The translations under genes and the position numbers were made by a program. Below are positions 23,337 through 34,405 of a stretch of DNA of 64,000 nt, in pieces; within the stretch, counting starts at the first letter, position 1, and the number at the start of each line of letters is the position of its first letter. This DNA is from Psylliodes chrysocephalus. Lineage: Eukaryota > Arthropoda > Insecta > Coleoptera > Chrysomelidae. The notes beneath the pieces are model-generated. The model did not search any database and was not told where the DNA came from. It saw only the letters and a program-made list of their open reading frames with translations. The stretch spans positions 26,050,422-26,114,421 of the forward strand of contig OV651819.1 in NCBI GenBank assembly GCA_927349885.1, written 5' to 3'.

Positions 23337-23834
23337 AAAGGAATGGTGAAAATTTATATTGATTATATGGGTCCTTTTTAGTAACCTTTTAATTTACATT
23401 ATAAGTAACTTTGAAAATCTCACCTTGAGTTATCAATTTAATATTATCCTTTTTATATTGTTACATGCTTGAAATACTTGGTTTAAGCCTTGGTTATACT
23501 TTTTTTTCTGTTGAGATTTGTCTATCTATGTCTTATTTTTTAAGATTTCCGTCACACATACAAAACTGCATGACGTTTAAATTATTATTGTTGTAATGTT
23601 TTTCTAAAGTGAGTACCATCATCTTTTAAAAATACATCAACAAAATGTGCTACTACAATCTAAGTAAATGTAGTGAGAAAAAATTTGCAAATTTATTTAA
23701 AAAAAGATAAAAAATGAAATTTTTCTTTTTTTTTAGTAAAAAAATCTAAAGTATTTAATAGAAATTGCATAAATCAGTTAAATAACTTTAAAATAGTACG
23801 CTAAATTGAAAAAAATTTAACTACAAGTGCTTTA
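23337..23834. other. no recognisable gene
   Basis: AT-rich sequence, with one TTTCCGTCAC motif near 23548 that belongs to a dispersed set described in the findings. Confidence 0.4.
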
Positions 23835-25260
23835 GTAGAATTGCAATTTCACTAAAACATGATGTGACGGAAATATGAAAGAGTGACGGAGATATGATAA
23901 TGTGTGTTCAACATTTGATTCTGTGGTTTTAGATGTCGATGGCAATATTTCTTCAAAATCTTTTAATTTGGCTTTTGCAAAGTTATCTGATTTTAACTTG
24001 GATATTGCTTTGTTAGTGATGTCACGTACCTAACTTAATTTTGAAGGTACTTTTGTTCAACTTTTTATATTTTTCTTGTTGTTCTAACGCACTCTCCTTC
24101 ATGTCTTTTAACATTTTCTTTAATAAAGCTATTTTTTCGCTTTCATTATCTTTCTTTGGGCTAATGTATGGAGGGTAGAGGAAAGGAGAACAATCTCTGT
24201 ATACAAAAAGTGTCCCTCAAAATGTATACAATTAAGATGGCGCTTCTGTGCCCAGGGGACGTCGACAGTCGATAATTCAGATCACACAATGACACCAATG
24301 ATGTATATAGTAATAAATATTGCTCAACCATAAAAAACTAAAAACTACACCGTGAAAAGTGACTGGTCGTAGAAGAGTAAGTGTTCTGTGATCGTAGATA
24401 AATTTTGACAATACACGACAATTAGGCATTCCAAACTGAATGGCTACCAGTGGGTTTTGACGGGTTATGACATGGCAAAATTATGGCAACCCTGTAAGCC
24501 TGGTGATTTGACAAGGTCAATGAAATAGATAGTTACATAGATTGATCATCCATATTTTTCAAAATAAACATAAGCAATTATTTTTTTTTAATATCTAAAG
24601 GCTAAAAATTGGTTTTAAAACACATTTTTGCTAAACCGATTCAAATTAATAAATATTTGCCAGGCAATATGGCCGCTCGTAAACGACCAGCTTTGAGCAA
24701 TCTATATAACTATATATGTATCATTGACCCTGTTATTGACAGCATGACAACAGGGTTGCCATATCTAAACTGTCATTAACCACTGGTAGCCATTTGGACA
24801 GGTCGTTGGAATGCCTAATAGTCAAATTTTATTGAAAAATAATAATACAAACAATAAATAATTCTTATGAATGAGCAATCTATATGACTATATAGCATTG
24901 GATTTTGTCCCCTGGCTACACGAGCGCCATCTTAATTGTATACATTTTGGTGGCCACTTTTTAGTATAAAGATCCATATAAGATTGTCCTCCTTTTTTCT
25001 ACCCTCCATAGGCTAATGTTAGCGTTACATCATCTGAACTCATTTTCAGGGAAACGCGTTCCGAAGAATTTTCCTCCATATTAACTAAAAGAAAATCTAT
25101 TTTACTTTGGATCACTGTTTGAAATTCATTTTGAGCAGATAAACAATAAATATAACAATATCATTCTAATTTTTTGAAATGAAACCGTTTAAATAAATTA
25201 ATATTTCCGTCCCATTCGTCATATCTCCGACACGTTTTAATGTCAGCGTGACGGATATCC
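23835..25260 (-). pseudogene. unrecognised decayed gene split by a foldback
   Basis: Removing the foldback (24167-25010) and one copy of its 8-bp duplication leaves a minus-strand path with frameshifts. About 25260-25020 encodes FQTVIQSKIDFLLVNMEENS and KMSSDDVTL. About 24160-24000 encodes an acidic/lysine-rich helix (PKKDNESEKIALLKKMLKDM, then ALEQQEKYKKLNKS). About 24000-23840 encodes SKLKSDNFAKAKLKDFEEIL and ends SYLRHSFIFPSHHV. I know no such protein. The mid-section could be a coiled coil. At least two frameshifts rule out function. It may be a mobile-element protein or a retrocopy. Confidence 0.4.
24167..25010. mobile_element. 844-bp foldback transposon with 8-bp TSD
   Basis: Termini TATGGAGGGTAGA (24167) and complement (to 25010) are flanked by identical GGCTAATG at 24159-24166 and 25011-25018. 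The arms are long: shared blocks include GTATACAATTAAGATGGCGC (about 24227 and, reversed, 24930), GGCATTCCAA, TGGCTACCAGTGG and ATGGCAACCCTG. Nearly the whole element therefore folds on itself. An 8-bp duplication points to the hAT or P groups, though the terminus is not the usual CA. Confidence 0.85.
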
Positions 25261-25525
25261 GACGTGACGGTAATATGATTCACTTAATATCACATACTTT
25301 TGATCTCAATGTTCCAGTTTATACACTGCGCAACTCGGATAATACAATATATGACAACCGCCTATAATAAAACAGCAGTCTTCTGCGTGTCCTGAATTTG
25401 TATCCCTGGAGTGGATGTTATTTTGGAACTTTCAACTGGTCCGAGTGAGCTAACTGATTCTTTAGCAATAAACTGTGACTTCAAAAATAATATTCACTGA
25501 CACTAAAAGCAGCAAGCAAAATATC

Positions 25526-25645
25526 AGGTGCGTTTTAATCATCCGCTTCTGCATCCGGAATTGTCGGTTTATTCGTTTTAACCTGTCAGATTAAAACAAG
25601 AAAACCGACAATTCCGAAGCAGACGCGGATGATTAAAACGCACCT
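25526..25645. repeat. 120-bp near-perfect palindrome
   Basis: AGGTGCGTTTTAATCATCCG (25526 on) is mirrored by CGGATGATTAAAACGCACCT (ending 25645). The stem continues through CTTCTGC and GGAATTGTCGGTTT to a short loop near TGTCAGA. It is a foldback MITE or a cruciform-forming repeat, with no target duplication visible. Confidence 0.85.
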
Positions 25646-27593
25646 ATTAAAAATATTGCGCCAAGATGTAGGCAACACGTAATAAGGGATCAAAATGGCG
25701 GAGTTTTCTATCTCCTTTTAAAAGGCACTCAGAAAGCCGCGCAGTGCGACCATTCTCCGTATAGTAAAAGAAAATCAAAGTATGTGCTTAATATAGATCT
25801 TCTAAATTCTTGCACGTCCTATATTAAACAATTAGGTTAGGAATGTAAACATTGGCCAGGGTATACTTTTTAAAGATATTTAAATAAAAACGCTATTTGC
25901 TGTTTTAAAATAAATATCCTATGGGACGGAAATCCGAAGAGAAAAAAAAAAACCTGCCAAAATTGTACCTGTTTTATTGAAGAATCGTACAATAAAATAC
26001 TACTGCCTTTACAATTACTGCTTGACATGAATGCAATGACGCCCAGCAACAAAATCAGACTTATTTTATTCGCAGATACCGTACCTGATGGTCACTTTTT
26101 CAACTTAAAGTTGGTGTGACGGAGATCGGGTACACGCAGCATGACAACCAATATTCAAGATATTAACATGTATAGTCGATTTTTTGTTGCATTATTATAT
26201 TGACAGTTAAAATATGGCAGACTATGAAAAATAGCGACAAACATTATATATTGCATGTATATTAAATGACAAAGGTACAAACATAGGAAATAGCAATCGT
26301 GACGCGTGACAGAGGTATGAAATTGCATGTTTAAAAAACAAAAAATGTATAAGACAAACTATATGTGAATTTTTGTTTTTGTTATAGTCGGCCAGGTACC
26401 AAACTATAAATCTTACAAACATTTTGCTTAATATCTTGAGAGATGTAGGTGTAATCGTTAAGATCACCCAAATTAAAAAGTTATTGAAAAGGACCCATAT
26501 AGAGATACGTATTTTAATTGCATACATTTTTAGCCTTATATACTCTCCAAATTAATAGGTTAACGTAGGATTCTTTGATAATCCTTAAATCAACGATCCA
26601 GAGTTCAAAAACCCACAAATTTGCCATAAAAAAGATTTAAATGCTATTAAACAAGTTAGGATATAATTTGTTTTCTTTGGACCATATTGGATTTTTTTAA
26701 CAGGTCTAATAGTGGTTAGTGCAAAAGGAATAGTGTAAATAATTGAGTTAATTTACATAAATTTGTATGAAATATAGAAAATATAGAAGAAAAACGTAAG
26801 ACATCCAAAGGAACAATAACTTTTCAAAAAATGCAAATAAATGATGCTTACTGCTACCACTTTGGCAACGCGAAAAGAAGATTTTTCATGTTTTCGTGAT
26901 GGATCTGAGGATTAACATGCTTACATTTTACTTGATGGAGAATTAAATTACCTTTAATATTATATATAACATTTTTACCGTAAAATTAATTGAACACAAG
27001 AACACAAATTATTTCAAATAACTCCGGTTTAGATAACTCATTTGCATACCTATTTCAAAGTAATAATTTTATATATTTTTCTTAAAGGTATAAGATCAAC
27101 AATGATATTATTTTTAAAATTTTCATTTGATGTTTCCCACAATAATTTTTATAATAATTATTTAATGATTTCCTGACAAAAAATACTATTTATTAGTTTT
27201 TATACTCTTCTCGATTTGAAATGAACCGATATTATCACTGGCGTAAAATATGTTCTTTAATTAATCATTTACCAGAATATTAAAAAGTAAAAGTAAAACA
27301 AAAGTCCTAAAATTTCTCATTCGTACCATATGCTAAACACGATTTCAATATGGAATAATTTTAAAATATTTTACTATCCCTTTCATCTGTATATAGAAAC
27401 CAGACTGTGATTTAAATATTTATAATAGAGATCTGTAATTCTTTATTATAAATAGACGTTTGAAAGGTGTTTCATTTTAATTAATAAAATTGTAATTCCT
27501 CTTTTTGATGAGGCGACAATTTTCAAAACGTTTATTTTTGAACTAAAATAAACCTGTTTTGATAATAAAAAACTTATTTTACCGCAAAATCAG
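25646..27593. other. no recognisable gene
   Basis: Minus-strand open frames at 25870-26052 and 26222-26527 are hydrophobic and unrecognised. Several variants of a CCGTCAC/GTGACGG motif fall here (about 25922, 26112 and 26300). The rest is AT-rich and featureless. Confidence 0.4.
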
Positions 27594-29347
27594 AATAATT
27601 GAAGGCTGGAGTGGATAAAGGTGTTATGTCACAAAAAGATTATTTCGAGAAAAAGTTTTAAGTTTTAAAATTGCATTATGATATATCGTCGTTTAAGATG
27701 CAATAGCTCGTAACCCACACTTTTTGCCAAAACAAGATTACTGCGCCATTTCACTTATGGGATGCCAGGTTATATCCATGCAAAATCGTGCAAGCCACAT
27801 ATTTACAATAAGTATAATAGTAGCTTAAAAATAAAAAACCGCGTATCCCACATACCTAAATGCAATATCACCTAAGCCACGTATTTCCGACAATTCTGGG
27901 TTACGAGGTATTGCCGTTTAATGCAAAACATTGCTTCCCACAAAATCAGCTGTATCGGTGTGGCTTACGAGGATTTGAATTAGTCGACAAAGAAAGTAAT
28001 TAGCTATAACCCACTCAGCATCCTAACCTAAAAATATTATGTGTTGATTTTTCGCGAATAAAGATTGTTGTGTTGGTTTGATATCAATATATTCCTTAAG
28101 AAAAATGAATAATAATAACAATGTGTGTAACCGAAGTAAATTACTTGTTGAAATGTGTTTAAAATCAACAGGTAAGCTGAAACTTTTTGTTCATTAATTA
28201 ATAATAATTAATAAAACAAAGTTGTGCTGCCATAATTTTACAGTTATGAATATAAAAACCAAACACGTAATGTGTTATTGGTTCAGCGAAGTGGATAGTG
28301 ATCTTTCAGCTTCTATGTTTGCATCCTTAATTGTTGACTATATTTCAAGATTTACGGACGCTAGCAAGCCAGTTATAATTTACAGCGATAGGTGCACCTA
28401 CCAAAATAGGAACAATATCATGGCTAACGCTTTTCTTTTTTTATCAGTTACCCAAAATAAAATCATTGAACAGAAGTACCTAGAACGTGGGCACACGCAA
28501 ATTCAATGTAATTCTGTTCATAACAGAACCTATTTATCTATTAGTCGTGAGGCTCGGAGGAATCCGTTTCCTTACAGTGCCGAATGGGTAAATTTTGACC
28601 GTTTCCGAAACTTCTCTCAGAAAGAAAATCAGATGTATGGAAGCATTAGACCTGGAAATAATAAAAATGTAACGGATATTCGAGCCATTAAATATACTCC
28701 TAAAGAAAATATATTTTATAAACTTGATTTTGATGACTCATGGATAGAGCTCTCCCAACGGCGATACCGAAAAGAAGTTTGTCTTGTTTGGCCAGACCTG
28801 AATTCAGAAAGGAAAAAAATAAAAGCCCAAAAGTATGAACATCTACAAGAGCTTAAATCGGTCATTCCTGCGGACTGTCATGGTTTCTATGATAATTTAA
28901 CCCATGTATAAATTATGTAGTCACAACGGTTTAGTTTTGTGTTTTTTATTATTTTTAAAAAATAAAGTTACATTACTTTAACCCACATTTTGTTAATATT
29001 GTATCGAAGCAATAGCTCGTAACCCACCTACACAACTAAAATATAAAATTAACATATTATTTTTATATTAGGAACATAATTTGTTTTTTTTTTTTTAGTG
29101 ATATATCCATACATTTTTAATTTAAATACATTATTTTGTTCAAGCACAGTTAGTTTTCTTGTTTTCCTGTAAAAAACCGTCTATGAGGGTTACGAGGTAT
29201 TGCATCTGACCAATAGTCGTTATTTATCAAAATTGGAAATCAGAACTATCACAAACAAAAAAATATATTTTAAGTATATTAGCCATAAAAATCATTTTTT
29301 TAAAAAATGTGTCGTGACACCTTTATCCACTTTTATCTTCAATCATT
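27594..29347 (+). mobile_element. unclassified DNA transposon with DUF7869-like gene
   Basis: Outer inverted repeats: AGTGGATAAAGGTGT in the left arm (about 27610-27624) and its complement ACACCTTTATCCACT in the right (about 29317-29331), both next to TTGAAG/CTTCAA near the ends. Just inside lie copies of GCAATAGCTCGTAACCCAC: direct at 27700-27718 and 29009-29027, inverted at about 27898 and 29188, plus degenerate copies at 27862, 27931 and 27959. Such arrays usually bind the element's own transposase. One gene remnant (28105-28911) lies between. I could not assign a known superfamily or a target duplication. Confidence 0.7.
28105..28911 (+). pseudogene. DUF7869-like putative transposase, internally deleted
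   Basis: A first exon may start at 28105 (MNNNNNVCNRSKLLVEMCLK) and end at a GGTAAGC donor near 28171. The main part is open from about 28205 to 28911 (229 codons from 28222). The family core is visible: HNFTVMNIKTKHVMCYWFSE, then PVIIYSDRCTYQNRNNIMAN, then IEQKYLERGHTQIQCNSVHN, then SIRPGNNKNVTDIRAIKY, and the end KYEHLQELKSVIPADCHGFY. The YSDxCxxQNRN block is shared with a large multicopy arthropod family (DUF7869) that I believe is RNase H-like and transposon-borne. The N-terminal half is missing and a stretch after SVHNRT is shortened. Its position between inverted motif arrays supports a transposase role, which is inference. Confidence 0.65.
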
Positions 29348-30540
29348 ATAAAACGGACAAGAATCAATAGAAAAATGTTGAGGTAGTCGTTTTAAGTGTT
29401 GAAAAATAGACGACAATCCTCAATAAAGCAGAAATAGTGCTGAAAATCCAAAATGACGTAAAAATGAAAAAATACAACTAAAGTATATTATATATCATTC
29501 AAGACACGTAATTCTGTTTAGAGAATGCTTTAGACTACACAATTTCTTGTACAAGATTTGATACAATTTCTTGTACAATTTAAATTGTGTAGTATTATAC
29601 AACAGTAAATTGTTTAAGAAAATCCGATATTTCAAACGTTAAAAAATAGAAATTTTCTACAAAAATACTAAATAAAACAAAAAATGTTCACAAATCTTTA
29701 CGAAAATAATGATGTTACATTCCTATTGTAAAAATCAGTAGTGTTGATCGAATTGAATCAGGCAGGTGTGAAGGGAAGAAGATCACAGCATGAAATAACT
29801 ATGAAGTTTTTGACATTTATTCATGTAGGTGTCATTACAACGTGTTTTTATTTATTTTGTGGTAATTTATCTATAAAAACTATAAAATACTAATATTAAT
29901 ATGGGTAAATATTGCGGAGACGCACTTTTTTTAAAAATACAATTTTTTTAACAAAACTTACATTTTAGGCTTTAGGAAGAAGAGTATTTTTCAAATATAC
30001 CACCGGGAACCCCATAAATTAACGTTTTTTTTTTTTAATACACATTAAAGGCTTATGAGGCTGAGTGATTATTTATGTAAACTTATTCATTAGAATTTAG
30101 AATTGTATATGTCTAATTCAAATATGCGTAGTGTCGGTAGCTGTGTCTAATTAAAATCAACGAAAAAGAAATAAAAAAAGTACCTTATTATTGACATAAC
30201 ATTTCCAAACACGTTAAAAAGCAATACTTCTATTAATTTATTTCCGATCAGATTCGACGATATAATAATTAAATATTAATATTACATCATCTATAACTTA
30301 ATAAACAAAGCACTTTTCGAAAACTTTTAAACATAATTTTATTATTACTCTGTATTATCCAAAAGTGAATTTATTTGGTTGACAAATGACGCCAGCTAGC
30401 CAAATTTAAATACTACTATCAACAAAAGGATAGTTGAATTAGAATGTGTGTTGGGTTAACTGTGATGTCACTCGGTAGTTACTTTAAAAGTCATCTCATT
30501 TAAAACGTACATCAATACACCCTTTTTTTAATTACGAGAA
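29348..30540. other. no recognisable gene; one short hairpin
   Basis: AT-rich spacer. At about 29532-29595 ACTACACAATTT recurs inverted around two copies of ATTTCTTGTACAA, forming a ~64-bp hairpin. Nothing else was seen. Confidence 0.45.
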
Positions 30541-30630
30541 TATAATGGGTTATGTGAGACTTTTTATTTCAATTTGAGCTGTGTCCAGACCGTTAGAGCC
30601 CATGCCGGTCGGTGTAGCCAGCGGAGGGGG
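30541..30630 (+). repeat. dispersed core related to 13.9 and 14.3 kb
   Basis: ATTTGAGCTGTGTCCAG (about 30573) followed by CCGTTAGAGCCCATGCCGGT matches, on the opposite strand, the CTGGACACAGCTCAAAT and CGGCATAGAC...ACGGCC blocks of the two tandem cores near 14.05 and 14.36 kb. The preceding TTTTTATTTC also corresponds. It is a third, diverged copy of the same unknown repeat. Confidence 0.6.
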
Positions 30631-30675
30631 GAAACTCCTATGCGCAAGACTGGGGTAGCGTTTTAATCAACCACT

Positions 30676-30874
30676 GTAGTGCCGTCCTAAAAATAGATGT
30701 CGTATCTACAAAAATTAACTTCTTACCAAGTAGAAATGCGTATATGTTTCCGAAATATTTAAAATCCAACATAATTAGCCGCATCTGAATACCGACTAAG
30801 GAAATAACTTTAAACCTCATTTTCATCGCTTAACGCTCTCAGTAGATACGGCATCTGTTTTTAGGACGGCAGTG
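30676..30874. mobile_element. ~200-bp MITE
   Basis: GCCGTCCTAAAAATAGATG (left) is matched inversely by CATCTGTTTTTAGGACGGC (right), and the pairing continues into GTATCTAC/GTAGATAC, giving ~35-bp TIRs. No ORF belongs to it. Superfamily not assigned. Confidence 0.7.
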
Positions 30875-30964
30875 TTAGTAAGCTTGTTTTTCCATTATAA
30901 ATGTGTGCTTTTTGAGCTGTTATCTTGTGCTTTTTCCGCTGTTATTTTTGATTTTTCCATAAAG

Positions 30965-31144
30965 ATGCAAAATTGTAGAAAATGTTGTGTACCGAATTGC
31001 CTTGATGTGGGCAACAAGATGCATCTCTTGCCCCACCCTACGAGTTCACACGATTTATTTGAAATTTGGGCACTTGCTGTTCGTTGTCCAAGATTTAATA
31101 ATAAAACAAGACTACAAATTAATTTAACCTTTGACGTGAAGTGA
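30965..31144 (+). pseudogene. truncated THAP zinc-finger exon
   Basis: 59 codons starting MQNCRKCCVPNCLDVGN, then KMHLLPHPTSSHDLFEIWAL. This matches the first half of a THAP (C2CH) DNA-binding domain: C-x2-4-C near the start, the basic/LP segment, and the conserved tryptophan ~35 residues on. The second zinc pair (C..H) and the AVPTIF box are missing, because the frame ends at 31142-31144. THAP domains occur in P-element-like and THAP-DDE transposases and in host regulators. Without the rest, origin cannot be decided. A 26-bp palindrome starts at the stop codon. Confidence 0.65.
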
Positions 31145-31170
31145 ACTTTATGCCCGCACGGGCATAAAGT
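31145..31170. repeat. 26-bp perfect palindrome
   Basis: ACTTTATGCCCG and CGGGCATAAAGT flank CA, starting one base after the THAP exon stop. It may be the joined or terminal repeat of an element, or a hairpin. Function unknown. Confidence 0.7.
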
Positions 31171-31469
31171 ACGACATTAGATAGTTGGTAACTAAGCAAT
31201 AAAAACACAATAATGAACTAGTATGACATAAAAATATTTTAAACAATATTTACTTCTCATTTATTCAATAAAAGAAACAAATGTGTTTTCTTATCGGTCC
31301 CCACGCTCAAAAAATGTAACTTGAATTAATATCAAAGAAAAAAAAAATACTGCATAAATAAAATAAATAAATAAATTATTATAATTGCATAAGTTAATAA
31401 AAAATGCTATTTAATAGCTTTACCGCGGCAGTCCCCGTTATTTTTAATAAATTATTTTAATTTTTTAAG
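31171..31469. other. no recognisable gene
   Basis: AT-rich, with an (AAAT)-like run at 31355-31378. Confidence 0.45.
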
Positions 31470-32470
31470 ATAATGTAATAATCGATTTTAAAGGAAGTAG
31501 AAAAAGAAAGTAGATTTATTCAAAATAATCGATTGATTGAAAATAATCGATTTTTTTGGAAAACTCGATTTATCGTTTAATCGGTTTTTTTATTATTCGA
31601 TTATTTTAGATTAATCGATTATTTTCGATTTTTCAAAGGTATATGAAAATAATCGCTTAGTCGAATATAATCGATTATTTTATATAACCGATAGTTCGGT
31701 TATTTTTTGAGAATTATCGATTTATCAATTAATCAGCTTTTTAATAATCGATTATTTTTAATTTATCGTTTATTTTAGATTTTTCAAAAAAAATCGAATA
31801 ATCAATTTTAAAAAGGAAATATGAAAAAAAAAAGATTATTAGAAAATCATCGATAATTCGGTTATTTTTTGGAAAATCGGTTTATCGTAGAATCGCCTTC
31901 TTAATTAATTGGTTATTTTCGATTAAGCGATTATTTTGGAATAATCGATTATTTTCAGTATTTCAAAGATAATCGAATTATCGATTTTAAAGGATATACA
32001 ATAAAAATAGATTATTGATAATAATCGATTGATCGAAAATAATCGATTATTTAAAATAATCGATTGATCGAAAATAATCGATTATTTAAAATAATCGATA
32101 ATTCGTTTTTTTTTAATATCGATTTATTAGTTAATCGACTTTTTTATAATCGATTATTTTTGATTAATCAATTATTTTCGATTTTTCAGATTTTCGAATA
32201 ATCTGTTTCAATGGATGAAAAAAATGGATTAAGTATTTGGAAATAATCGATTATTTAAAATAAACGATAATTTTTTTTTTATTTTTTGTAAACAATGATT
32301 TATCGGTTAATTGGCTTTTTAATTAATCGATTATTTTTGATTTTTCAAAGATAATCAATTAGTCGATTTTAAAAGAAATACGACAAAAAAGTAGATTGTT
32401 TAAAAATAATCGATTGATCGAAAATATTCGATTATTTTCAATAATCGATAATTTATTTCGATAATCATCT
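31470..32470. repeat. ATCGATTATTTT-rich satellite-like array
   Basis: About 1 kb dominated by AATAATCGATTATTTT, in both orientations because the core ATCGAT is palindromic. A degenerate higher-order unit of roughly 100-130 bp recurs, each with GATTTTTCAAAG, TAATCGATTTTAAAGG and TAATCGATAATTCG. A local exact doublet occurs at about 32023-32095 (AATCGATTGATCGAAAATAA). No coding potential. Confidence 0.85.
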
Positions 32471-33227
32471 ACCTCTAGGGATCAAATGACTTTTAATAGA
32501 TTAAAATTTAAAAATGTTATTTGGTTTTAGACATAAGCATTTCTAGAGTTTTATGTGACTCATCCTCTATATTAATTAATATTCCTAAAGAAAGAAGCTT
32601 TAATATACCTCTTTCTGAGATTACTATAATACAAAACAACATTTTCTCATTTTGACTAATTTTTAATATTATGTAATACCCGTAGAAAAAATATAATGTT
32701 CAACTGACAAAGTTTAATTTGCAGTATTCGCCTGCGCACATGCTTTTTTTATAATACTCCATTTCTTGCTCTATTAACAATATTCTATTTCAACATTTTA
32801 CTGTAGTCTCTTGCAGAAAAGTCCGTAGTAAATAAACGCTAACGAAATATTCTATAAAAGGTCTTCTCTTTACATAAACTGTAGTGGCATCTGTTTGATA
32901 TTAAAAAATCACGTTCATTATATCTTATTATACAAAATTCCATTAAACGTGTTTTAAATAAATCTAATAGCTCATTATGATACTAATAAACAAAGTCCGG
33001 TCCCTGTCAGACTTCGGGTCGCCGCCCAATTCCTCCACTCTATTAACCTTTCTTTAGAAAATGGCAGAATTTGCGCAGGTTAAATACCGGTGTATGTTAT
33101 ATCTGTGGTCTCTTTTATCTAAGAGTGATAATAAGAACATTAGTTCTTGGTTTTATTTATAATTACTATCTAGCTAACTACTTACTATCTAAAAAATTTT
33201 AGCGAAGTATTACAAATTAAAAATTAA
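32471..33227. other. no recognisable gene
   Basis: AT-rich spacer. Nothing was recognised. Confidence 0.45.
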
Positions 33228-33735
33228 AAAAAACCGACTTTAAAAACGTGCAGATGCCATCACCATATCTTAACCAAATTTATATGGGACCACCCCTTAG
33301 GTACCCCCTTACTAACAAAAAAATAATCGTATAAATTGGACAAGGTGGTAAAGCATTATCGCTAAACATACATAAAAAATTAAGAGTATGAGGATTTTCT
33401 CATGGATACAATTATTAGATTTTGACCAAATTTAAATGGGACCACCCCTAAAGTAGCCCCTTTCTAACAAAAAAAGAATTATTAAAATCGGACACCGTGT
33501 TAAAAAATTATCGCTGAACATACATAAAAAATGAAGAGTTTGAGGATTTTCTCATGGACCCAATTTTTAGATTTTGACTAAATTTATATGGGACCACCCC
33601 TGAAATACCCCCTTTCTAACAAAAAAAGAATCATTAAAATCGGACACCGTGTTAAAGAATAATCGCTGAACATACATAAAAAGAAAAATATCGTGACGAA
33701 TTGATAACCTCCTCCTTTTTTGAAGTCTGTTAAAA
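33228..33735 (+). mobile_element. tandem-repeat transposon, CCGACTT...GAAGTC ends (copy 1)
   Basis: Begins AACCGACTTTAAAAACG and ends CCTCCTCCTTTTTTGAAGTC. In between are three ~125-bp repeats, each with AATTTATATGGGACCACCCC, TTTCTAACAAAAAAAGAAT, CGGACACCGTGTTAAA and GAACATACATAAAAAATGAA. It is the same family, in opposite orientation, as the split copy at 34406-43606. I recall this family being widespread in insects, especially Lepidoptera. No ORF. Confidence 0.75.
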
Positions 33736-34405
33736 ATAGAGGTTACGTGTAGGTATTTTAGATAAAATCAAACAGTAAATAAACTTCTATCAACTAGGAA
33801 ATAGACAGGAATTCAAGAAAAATATAACAGACTTACATAAAGAGTTCAATTTTCTTCTGCAAATAGTGGATTGCCACGTTTACGTTTCGTTTAACTAATC
33901 ATTTAAAAAGTTTCCGGATCACTACGCTACTACACTACAAGCTTCGACTTGTTTCAAAGTTTTTTTATGATCGAACTCAGTTACAAATATTATTCGATTA
34001 TCTAACACGCTAACTCAGTAACTACACTGTATTTACTTGCAATAAGTACCGTTCTTTAACATTAACTTTTAAAAATCACTTTTTAATTCAAATTCACGAA
34101 ATTGTTTTCAAGCGAGAACGCTTATTCGAAATTCGAATGTCAGTTGTCGTATTGTCTTTCATATTCGTATATCTTCAGACGTTGTGTTTTTCGTGGCTGC
34201 CGCCAGGGCCAACGTTGCCAGTTTTCGTGATAATAAATTTAAAATAAAAACAATAATAAAATAAATTATTTCCAAATTAGAAACGATTTTTTTAGATACC
34301 TAAACTGAACATACAGGACGGATATTATAACTGGTGTGCCGTTTTTATTTAACTAAATGTACTAATATTAAGTGTACACTTATTGTGAGTGGTATTATTG
34401 CTTTT
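33736..34405. other. no recognisable gene
   Basis: No recognisable ORF or repeat. The interval separates two oppositely oriented copies of the same repeat family. Confidence 0.4.

Noticed and set aside
28222..28911. 229-residue ORF as a host gene
   Set aside because: It matches only part of a multicopy mobile-element family, lacks the N-terminal half and sits between inverted repeat arrays.
30571..30630. HDV-like or hammerhead ribozyme
   Set aside because: GC-rich words look suggestive, but I could not assemble the required nested pairing (HDV) or the CUGANGA...GAAA core (hammerhead).
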